DNA from: DAIDJD01 sp035485275
GTDB taxonomy: Bacteria; Oederibacteriota; JAJYGY01; DAIDJD01
Reading direction: 5' to 3'
Assembly: GCA_035485275.1 (NCBI GenBank)
Contig: DATHOE010000025.1
Span: forward strand, 1-46,692
Length of the DNA: 46,692 bases
Part shown: positions 7,628-13,301 of the stretch, piece by piece
How the letters are laid out: each line of letters starts with the position of its first letter
Numbering within the stretch: position 1 is the stretch's first letter
Notes under the pieces: model-generated
The model's input: only the letters and a program-made list of their open reading frames with translations
What the model was told of the DNA's origin: nothing
Databases searched by the model: none
Program-made: the position numbers and the translations under genes

Positions 7628-8614
7628 TCAAAGAAGCTGGAGCTGCTCCTCGGCGCCGAGGGCGTTGGCGTCGTGGCCGGTCAGGCGCAGGTGGGAGGCG
7701 AACTCCGCGGCGAAGCCGTGGTGCGTGTGGATTTTCTTCGGATGCACCTGCCAGACATAGGCCAGCAGCTCGCTGAAATCGGCGTGGTCGGACAGCGGGA
7801 AGGCCTCGTCCACGCCCATGCGGGACTTGATGCCCGCGTCCATGGCCCAGCCGCTGCAGAAGGCGGTCCTGCAGCGCGCGCTGATGGAGGAATACCAGGC
7901 GTGCTTGCGGCCCTGCGGTGGCCAGATCAGGACCTTGTTGTCCAGGCCCGTGTTGCCGGGGGTGTGGCTGGGCGGCAGGGCGTAGCCCAGGCCCTTGTAG
8001 GCCTCGCAGACCGCGGCGATGGACGGGTGCAGCACGAACTCCCAGTTCCAGGGCTTGAGGCTGAGCATCAGCTCCTGGGCCTTGCCCAGGCTGTAGGCCA
8101 GCAGCACGGGCACCTTCTTGTCCTTGTGGGCCCTTTGCACGAAGCCGGCGATGCGTTCCACGGTCTGGCTGGCCGGCGGGAAGAGGTACTGGGCCTGGCC
8201 GAAGGTGCTTTCCATGATGAGCTGGTCGGCCTCGTGCACCTGGATGGGCTCGCAGGCCGGGTCCGGCCTGAGCTTGAAGTCCCCGCTGTAGCAGAGGGTC
8301 TCTTTCTTGTATTCGACCAGCAGCTGCGAGCTTCCGGCCACGTGGCCCGCGGGCAGGAGGGTCAGGGTGGCGCCCGCGTGCTTGAAGCGCTGCCCAAAGG
8401 CCTGGGGCTTGGCCTGGGCCTCCTTGGGCGGGCTCATCCTGGAGCGCATCAGCCGCAGGGTGGGGCTGGAGGCGATGGTGGTGGCGTGCCAATGGGCGTG
8501 GTCGCCGTGGGCATGGCTCACAAAGGCCGTCGCGTCGGGTTTGGGCTCGTGCGGATCCAGCCACAGGCTGATTTCCGGCAGGAAGATGCCGCCCTGATCA
8601 AAGACGATTTCCAT
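7628..8614 (-). CDS. Metallo-beta-lactamase/beta-CASP nuclease (ligase-associated exonuclease type)
   Basis: 328 residues. The metal-binding HAHGDHAHWH motif follows FVSHAHGD near residue 33; later motifs are LPAGHVAGSS, YSGDF and the C-terminal SDHADF and HTHHG. The arrangement matches the family named ligase-associated DNA exonuclease (COG1236, YSH1-like). In many bacteria this gene sits with an ATP-dependent DNA ligase and a helicase; neither is in this window, so a DNA- or RNA-processing role is not settled. It overlaps the upstream queG by 17 bases and is part of the leftward operon. Confidence 0.85.
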   Translation of the reverse strand: MEIVFDQGGIFLPEISLWLDPHEPKPDATAFVSHAHGDHAHWHATTIASSPTLRLMRSRMSPPKEAQAKPQAFGQRFKHAGATLTLLPAGHVAGSSQLLVEYKKETLCYSGDFKLRPDPACEPIQVHEADQLIMESTFGQAQYLFPPASQTVERIAGFVQRAHKDKKVPVLLAYSLGKAQELMLSLKPWNWEFVLHPSIAAVCEAYKGLGYALPPSHTPGNTGLDNKVLIWPPQGRKHAWYSSISARCRTAFCSGWAMDAGIKSRMGVDEAFPLSDHADFSELLAYVWQVHPKKIHTHHGFAAEFASHLRLTGHDANALGAEEQLQLL

Positions 8615-9611
8615 CGGACCTTTCGGGTTCCTTGGGAACGCTGTTCGCGCGGGCTCGGGAAACGGCGGTGGCGTTCCTGCGCAAGCCGGCGGCCTTGGTT
8701 CTTTTCATGGACGAATCCCTGAAGCGTGCCGCGAAGGAGGCATCATCCATGCTCTCCAGCTCCGAGAGGGCCGGCGCCAGGAGGCCGGGACGGGCCTCGA
8801 AGGCGGGCTCGTGCCCCAGCACGCGGGTGCGGTTCCAGGGGCAGACGTCCTGGCAGATGTCGCATCCGTAGACGTTGGCGCCCAGGGACGCCTGGAATTC
8901 CGGGGGCAGCTCCCCCTTTTTTTCAATGGTCAGGTAGCTCAGGCAGCGGGAGGCGTCCAGCTCGTAGGCCTTGGGGAAGGCCTGGGTCGGGCAGGCGTCC
9001 AGGCAGCGCGTGCAGTTGCCGCAGTGGTCCAGGGCCGGCGGGTCCGGCTCCAAGGGCAGGGTGCAGAGGATCTCCGCCAGGAAGAACCAACTGCCCAGCC
9101 TCTGGTTGATCAGGTTCGTGTTCTTCCCCTGCCAGCCCAGGCCCGCGGCCGCCGCCCACACCTTCTCGCTGACCGGCCCGGTGTCGCAATAGGAGCGGTA
9201 GTCCGCACACGCGTCGACCTCGGTGCGCAGGGCCCGCTCCAGGACCGCGAGCCTGCGCGCCATGACCGCGTGGTAGTCCTCGCCCCAGGCGTAGCGGGAG
9301 ATCCATCCCTTGCCCTCGGCCGGCTTGGGATCGCCCTGGCCGTCCAGGGGGAAGAGCTCGGTGCTGTAGGGCTGGTCGGTATTGTAGATCAAGCCGACGC
9401 AAATGAGGCTTTGGGCCCCGGATAAAATCCGCTTAGGATCCAGGCGTTTTTCCGCCTGGCGTTCCATCCAGGCCATGTCCCCCTGGCGGCCCTGGGCCAG
9501 CCAGGTTTTGAGCTCCTGCAAGGCCGCCGGGGGCGATCCCAGGCTGGCGATGCCGCAGAGGTCGAAGCCGGCTTCGCGGGCCAGCCGCTTGATCATCTCC
9601 TCGGATCTCAC
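8598..9611 (-). CDS. queG: Epoxyqueuosine reductase QueG
   Basis: 337 residues. QueG reduces epoxyqueuosine to queuosine at the wobble position of tRNA with GUN anticodons, using cobalamin and two 4Fe-4S clusters. Visible signatures: the catalytic-loop Asp143 in YCDTGPVSEK, GWQGKNTNLI, the first cluster motif CGNCTRCLDACPTQAF (Cys197, 200, 203, 207) and the second CDICQDVCPWNR (Cys250, 253, 257). A conserved HEAT-like tail ends AGLRRNA. It starts at GTG 9611, directly after the yjbQ stop, with no separate Shine-Dalgarno, so translation is probably coupled. The C terminus has about 20 extra polar residues. Confidence 0.93.
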   Translation of the reverse strand: MRSEEMIKRLAREAGFDLCGIASLGSPPAALQELKTWLAQGRQGDMAWMERQAEKRLDPKRILSGAQSLICVGLIYNTDQPYSTELFPLDGQGDPKPAEGKGWISRYAWGEDYHAVMARRLAVLERALRTEVDACADYRSYCDTGPVSEKVWAAAAGLGWQGKNTNLINQRLGSWFFLAEILCTLPLEPDPPALDHCGNCTRCLDACPTQAFPKAYELDASRCLSYLTIEKKGELPPEFQASLGANVYGCDICQDVCPWNRTRVLGHEPAFEARPGLLAPALSELESMDDASFAARFRDSSMKRTKAAGLRRNATAVSRARANSVPKEPERSDGNRL

Positions 9612-10025
9612 CTAGGCGCCGATGATCTTCACGACGACCCTTTTGGGGCGCTGGCCGTCGAACTCGGCGTAGTGCACCTGCTCCCAGGGCCCGAAGTCGA
9701 GGCGGCCCTTGGTCACGGCGAGGACCACTTGTTGGCCCAGCAGCTGGCGCTTCAGGTGGGCGTCGCCGTTGTCCTCGCCCGTGAAGTGGTGCTTGTAGGC
9801 TTCGCCGTGCGGGGCCAGCTCCTCCAGCTTTTCCAGGATATCCTGGTAGAGGCCGGGCTCGGCGTCGTTGACGTAGACGCTGGCCGTGATGTGCATGGGG
9901 TTCACCAGCATCAGCCCCTCCAGGATCCCGCTTTGCGCCAGCAGGGCCTCGAGCTTGGGCGTGATGTTGATGATTTCGCTGCGTTTGGCGGTCTTGAAGA
10001 CCAGGTATTCGGTGAAGGTTTTCAT
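9612..10025 (-). CDS. yjbQ: YjbQ/UPF0047 family protein (secondary thiamine-phosphate synthase)
   Basis: 137 residues, the normal size for the family. Conserved positions are visible: GLMLVNPMHITASVYVNDAEPGLYQDIL, the HH in YKHHFTGEDNGDAHLKRQLLG, and GRLDFGPWEQVHYAEFDG. Members form small trimeric beta proteins with a metal-binding His cluster; weak thiamine-phosphate synthase activity was reported for the E. coli protein, but the true role is unclear. The ATG at 10025 follows GGGAGG closely. It sits between rsgA and queG with minimal gaps. Confidence 0.88.
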   Translation of the reverse strand: MKTFTEYLVFKTAKRSEIINITPKLEALLAQSGILEGLMLVNPMHITASVYVNDAEPGLYQDILEKLEELAPHGEAYKHHFTGEDNGDAHLKRQLLGQQVVLAVTKGRLDFGPWEQVHYAEFDGQRPKRVVVKIIGA

Positions 10026-10033
10026 GGCCTCCC

Positions 10034-11074
10034 TCAGGCGCGGCGTCCCTTTTCCGGGCGTCCCTTGATTTTAGCGCCGGCGGCGGCGGTTTCGTCCCTC
10101 AACTTCTCGTAGGACAGCCAGCGCTCCTCGGACAGGCGGCCCTCTTTCAGGGCCAGCAGCACCGCGCATCCGGGCTCGTTGGAATGCCCGCAGTCGCTGA
10201 ACCTGCAGCGCGCGGCCAGCTCGGCGATGTCGTCGTAGCTCGCCGCGGCGGAATCCTCCTCCACCAAGCCCAGGTCCCGCAAGCCCGGGCTGTCGATGAG
10301 GCAGCCGCCGCCGGGCAGGGGGAGCAGGTGGCGGCCGGCGGTGGTGTGGCGGCCGTGGCTGTCCTTTTCGCGGATCTCGGCGGTGGCCATGACGGCGTCG
10401 CCCAGCAGTGCGTTCACCAGGGTGCTCTTTCCCACGCCGGAACTGCCGATCATCACCGCGGTCCCGTGGCCCCCCAGCAGGGCCCGCAGTTCCGCCAGGC
10501 CGCGGCCGTCCGGGGCGCAGAGGAGCAGGACCGGCAGGTCCTTGGACAGGGCCCGGGTGGCCAGGCGGGCTTCCTCCCCTCCGTCCTCGGCCAGGTCGGC
10601 CTTGGTCAGGAGCACCGCGGGCCTGGCCTTGGACTCGCGCACCAGGGCGATGTAGCGCTCCAGGCGCCGGGCGTTCCATTCCTCGTTGAGGCTGGTGGTG
10701 ATGAGGCCCCAGTCGATGTTGGCGGCCAATATCTGCAGGCTGCTGGCGCGCCGCCCGGCCTCGCGCCGGGCCTGTTCGCGGCGGATGAGGGCGTTTTTGC
10801 GGCCCAAGGCCCGCACGATGATGGCGCGGTCGGCGTCCCTGGGTTCGAGCAGCAGCCAGTCGCCGACCACGGGATAGTCGCCCTGGTCGCCGCGGGCCCC
10901 TTTTCTCAGCACGCCCTTGAGCTCGGCGTTCACCGTCTTGTTGCCGCCGAGCAGGACCTGGTAGTGGCCGCGGCTCCCGAAGGAGGCCCGGCCCACGAGC
11001 AGGCCCTTTTCCTGGGGCTTGATCTGCTCGGCGAAGTGGCTGTCGAATCCGAGTCCGGCCAGGTCCATGCTCAT
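10034..11074 (-). CDS. rsgA: Ribosome small-subunit-dependent GTPase RsgA
   Basis: 346 residues. RsgA is the circularly permuted GTPase that checks late 30S subunit assembly. There is an N-terminal OB fold (about 20-90), then in permuted order G4 TKAD (157-160), G1 GSSGVGKST (210-218), the switch region GRHTTAGRHL (241-250) and G3 DSPG (261-264). The C-terminal zinc site uses Cys290, Cys295, His297 and Cys303 (CRFSDCGHSNEPGC). It overlaps recF by four bases (ATGA), so the two are coupled. A second ATG two codons later is also possible as start. Confidence 0.95.
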   Translation of the reverse strand: MSMDLAGLGFDSHFAEQIKPQEKGLLVGRASFGSRGHYQVLLGGNKTVNAELKGVLRKGARGDQGDYPVVGDWLLLEPRDADRAIIVRALGRKNALIRREQARREAGRRASSLQILAANIDWGLITTSLNEEWNARRLERYIALVRESKARPAVLLTKADLAEDGGEEARLATRALSKDLPVLLLCAPDGRGLAELRALLGGHGTAVMIGSSGVGKSTLVNALLGDAVMATAEIREKDSHGRHTTAGRHLLPLPGGGCLIDSPGLRDLGLVEEDSAAASYDDIAELAARCRFSDCGHSNEPGCAVLLALKEGRLSEERWLSYEKLRDETAAAGAKIKGRPEKGRRA

Positions 11075-12213
11075 CCCTGGTCCACGAGAAGGTTTCCCTG
11101 GGACATGCGCATGACCTGGCCGGGCTGGTAGGCCAGGCCGCGGGCGTGGGTGCTGGTGACGAAGGTTTGCACGCGCTCGTCGAGCAGGGCCAGCAGATGG
11201 GCCTGGCGGTCCAGGTCGAGCTCGCTGAGCACGTCGTCGAGGAGCAGCACCGGGCTCTCCCCGAGCTTGCGGGTGAGGAACTGCACCTCCGCCAGCTTGA
11301 GGCTGAGGGCGATGCTGCGTTGCTGGCCCTGGCTGGAGAAGAGGCGCGCGGGGCGGCCGTCGAGCAGAAGCTCGAGGTCGTCGCGGTGGGGGCCGGTCAG
11401 GGTGCTTCCGCGGGCCTGCTCTTCGCGGGCCCTTTCCCTCAGCAGCAGGCGGAAGGCGTGGGCCAGGCCGGCTTCATCGAGACTGGGCGCCAGCGGGCCC
11501 GGATCCTTGCCCGGGGCCAGGGAGCTGAGGTAGCGCATGCCCAGGACTTCCGAGCCGCCGGCCAGGCGGCTCTGCACCTCGGCGGCCAGCGGTTCGAGCT
11601 CCGCCACGGCCTGCATCCTGAAGCGCAGCACCGCCGTGCCCGCGCGGATCAGTTCCTCGTCAAAGGCGTGGATGCTCTCCAGCCCGGTGTTGCCCTGGGC
11701 ATGGAGGCGCAGGGCCGCGTTGCGTTGTTTGAGCGCGCGGTGGTAGCGGCCCAGGTCCTGCAGATAGGCCTGGCTGGACTGGCTGATTTCCAGGTCCAGG
11801 TAGAGCCTGCGGGCCTGGGGCCCGGCTTTCACCATATCAAGGTCTTCAGGGGTGAAGAGGACCACCGCCAGCTGGCCGAAGAGCTTGGACAGTGGGCTGA
11901 GTTTTTTTGAGTTCAAAAGAAAATGCTTGGGCTGCCCCCGCCTGAGCTGGGCCTCGAGATCGCGCAGCAGGACGCCTTCTTGGTGGCTGACCTGGGCCCT
12001 TAGCAGGCTTTCGTCCTGCTCGTGCTGGATCAGGTGTTCTGTGGTGGTGGCCGGACGCAGGGTTTTGGTGGTGCCTAAAAAGAAGAGGGCTTCCAATAAA
12101 TTGGTCTTTCCTTGGGCATTGGAGCCCAGGAGAAGGTTGGCTTTAGGGTGCGGATTCCATTCAATTCTATGGATATTGCGAAATTGGTAAATGAGTAGTG
12201 AGGACAAAATCAC
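11071..12213 (-). CDS. recF: DNA replication and repair protein RecF
   Basis: 380 residues. RecF is an SMC-like ATPase that loads RecA at gaps through RecOR. Evidence: the opening LLIYQFRNI, Walker A GSNAQGKTNLLEAL (residues 30-37 for the P-loop), the FTPEDLDMVKAGPQARRLYLD motif, TGPHRDDLELLLDG, the ABC signature SSQGQQRSIALSLKLAE, and Walker B VLLLDDVLSELD near the end. The start is GTG 12213 with GGAG six bases upstream. The gene lies downstream of rsmG after a 195-base gap holding three parS sites, instead of in the usual dnaA-dnaN-recF-gyrB order. Confidence 0.96.
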   Translation of the reverse strand: MILSSLLIYQFRNIHRIEWNPHPKANLLLGSNAQGKTNLLEALFFLGTTKTLRPATTTEHLIQHEQDESLLRAQVSHQEGVLLRDLEAQLRRGQPKHFLLNSKKLSPLSKLFGQLAVVLFTPEDLDMVKAGPQARRLYLDLEISQSSQAYLQDLGRYHRALKQRNAALRLHAQGNTGLESIHAFDEELIRAGTAVLRFRMQAVAELEPLAAEVQSRLAGGSEVLGMRYLSSLAPGKDPGPLAPSLDEAGLAHAFRLLLRERAREEQARGSTLTGPHRDDLELLLDGRPARLFSSQGQQRSIALSLKLAEVQFLTRKLGESPVLLLDDVLSELDLDRQAHLLALLDERVQTFVTSTHARGLAYQPGQVMRMSQGNLLVDQG

Positions 12214-12228
12214 GATAAACTCCGCATT

Positions 12229-12244
12229 TGTTCCACGTGGAACA
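12229..12244. other. parS site 1 (perfect 16-bp palindrome)
   Basis: TGTTCCACGTGGAACA, identical on both strands. It is the chromosomal ParB-binding consensus (commonly TGTTTCACGTGAAACA) with one symmetrical change. It lies 16-31 bases upstream of the recF start codon, beside the Shine-Dalgarno, so bound ParB could affect recF expression. Confidence 0.9.
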
Positions 12245-12328
12245 AAGGTGACATTTTTCAGCCTGGAGCTTTATGAAAGCCCAGGGGCTGGCACATAAAC
12301 CTTTATTTTTAAAGGATATTTCGTTTTT

Positions 12329-12344
12329 TGTTCCACGTGGAACA
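12329..12344. other. parS site 2
   Basis: A perfect copy of TGTTCCACGTGGAACA in the rsmG-recF gap. The next eight bases (12345-12352) are the same as those after site 4, giving a 24-bp identical block. The T-run on the other side resembles that of site 5. Confidence 0.9.
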
Positions 12345-12351
12345 CTTGCTT

Positions 12352-12367
12352 CGTTCCACGGAGATCC
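12352..12367. other. Decayed or half parS site
   Basis: CGTTCCACGGAGATCC matches the parS palindrome at 11 of 16 positions; the left half is intact for 8 bases (GTTCCACG at 12353-12360) and the right half is lost. It lies 7 bases after site 2. It is probably a remnant of a further copy, or a nascent half-site. Confidence 0.4.
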
Positions 12368-12384
12368 CAAAACAGAGCCTCCTG

Positions 12385-12400
12385 TGTTCCACGTGGAACA
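12385..12400. other. parS site 3
   Basis: A perfect copy of TGTTCCACGTGGAACA, ending 8 bases before the 3' end of rsmG (leftward gene). It shares CTT after the palindrome with sites 2, 4 and 5. Confidence 0.9.
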
Positions 12401-12408
12401 CTTTGGAT

Positions 12409-13242
12409 CTATAGCAGGGGTTCTTTTTGGGCCAAGCCTACGAGTCTTGGGAACTTCTTGATGGTTTCAGCGGTTTTCCGCAGGCAGATGAGGCTTCTGG
12501 CTTCTTGAACCCCGGGCAGGATGAAGTCCCTCTTCTCGCAGAGCTCCATCTTTAGTTCTTTCATGGCCTTGGCCGCTTCGACCAGCTCCTCGCCGGCTTT
12601 GGGTCCTTTATAGGCGACCAGTAATCCGCCCACCTTGAGGAAGGGGGCGCCTAGTTCCGCCAGGCTGGCCAAACGCGCTACGCCCCGGAAGAACACTCCA
12701 TCCGCGAAATCACGTAGACTGGGGACTGTTCCACGTGGAACACTTGCTTCAGGGACTGGAGCAGGCTTGGTTTTTGTTCCACGTGGAACACTTTTGGAGA
12801 CTGCGGAGCCTTTGTAAAGGGTTAAGACTTCGGCTCGTTCGTTGTACACCTTGACGCGCTTGAGCAGACCCAGTTCCGCGGACAAGGTATTGAGAAAGTG
12901 CGCTTTTTTCCCTGTGCTTTCAACCAGGTGCAGGGTCGCGCTGGGCACGGCCAGAGCCAAAGCCAGGCCAGGGAAACCTGCTCCTGAGCCTACGTCCACC
13001 CACTGGGGATTCGAGGGAATTTGAGCTTGAAGGGATTTCAACAAAAGCACGGACGTACTGTCTATAAGGTGTTTATGGATGGCTTCGGCTTTGTCCGTAA
13101 TAGACGTTAAATTCATGGTTTCGTTGGCGATCAACACCTTGTTCAAAAATGTTAATAAGTGCGCATCCGCACCCTGGGGAAGGCTCAATCCCAAGGTCTG
13201 GAGATCCTCGTTCAGGAGGGCAAAGAGTTCATTTTGTTCCAC
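12409..13242 (-). CDS. rsmG: 16S rRNA (guanine-527-N7)-methyltransferase RsmG with a parS-encoded insertion
   Basis: 277 residues; usual RsmG (GidB) is about 205-240. It methylates G527 of 16S rRNA with S-adenosylmethionine. Seen: NLTSITD and HLIDS near residues 44-61, the SAM motif WVDVGSGAGFPGL (81-93), VESTGKKAHFLN, and AELGAPFLKVGGLLVAYKGP. Between the NERAEVL helix and the FFRGVARLASLAELG strand is an insertion of about 33 residues (144-176) holding SVPRGT twice (151-156 and 167-172), each being a perfect parS site read in frame. The start is GTG 13242, which lies inside a third parS site, with AAGGA nine bases upstream. Base composition is clearly lower in G+C than its neighbours (29 of 60 in 12421-12480). 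Confidence 0.93.
   Translation of the reverse strand: MEQNELFALLNEDLQTLGLSLPQGADAHLLTFLNKVLIANETMNLTSITDKAEAIHKHLIDSTSVLLLKSLQAQIPSNPQWVDVGSGAGFPGLALALAVPSATLHLVESTGKKAHFLNTLSAELGLLKRVKVYNERAEVLTLYKGSAVSKSVPRGTKTKPAPVPEASVPRGTVPSLRDFADGVFFRGVARLASLAELGAPFLKVGGLLVAYKGPKAGEELVEAAKAMKELKMELCEKRDFILPGVQEARSLICLRKTAETIKKFPRLVGLAQKEPLL
12727..12742. other. parS site 4 (inside rsmG)
   Basis: A perfect TGTTCCACGTGGAACA inside the rsmG coding frame. Read on the minus strand it gives Val-Pro-Arg-Gly-Thr (residues 168-172). With its flank (to 12750) it is identical over 24 bp to site 2 outside the gene. Confidence 0.92.
12775..12790. other. parS site 5 (inside rsmG)
   Basis: A perfect copy, 48 bases from site 4 and in the same frame (48 is divisible by 3), encoding Val-Pro-Arg-Gly-Thr at residues 152-156. 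Confidence 0.92.
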
Positions 13243-13250
13243 GTGGAACA
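13235..13250. other. parS site 6 (contains the rsmG start codon)
   Basis: A perfect copy in the mnmG-rsmG gap. The GTG of its central CACGTG (13242-13240 on the minus strand) is the best start codon of rsmG, with AAGGA upstream at suitable spacing. Confidence 0.9.
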
Positions 13251-13301
13251 GTCCTTGGTTCAGAGGGTGCAGCGTAAATTGCCATGCTGCGAAAGGAGAA
13301 C

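Noticed and set aside
12167..12370. 67-residue minus-strand ORF in the rsmG-recF gap
   Set aside because: It overlaps the recF start, has no Shine-Dalgarno and owes its VPRGT and CSTWN pieces to parS sites; it resembles a real gene only because of the duplicated parS flank.
12229..13250. parS palindromes as a MITE or insertion-sequence family
   Set aside because: The repeated unit is only 16-24 bp, has no terminal repeats or target duplications, and exactly matches the type of ParB site expected at rsmG.
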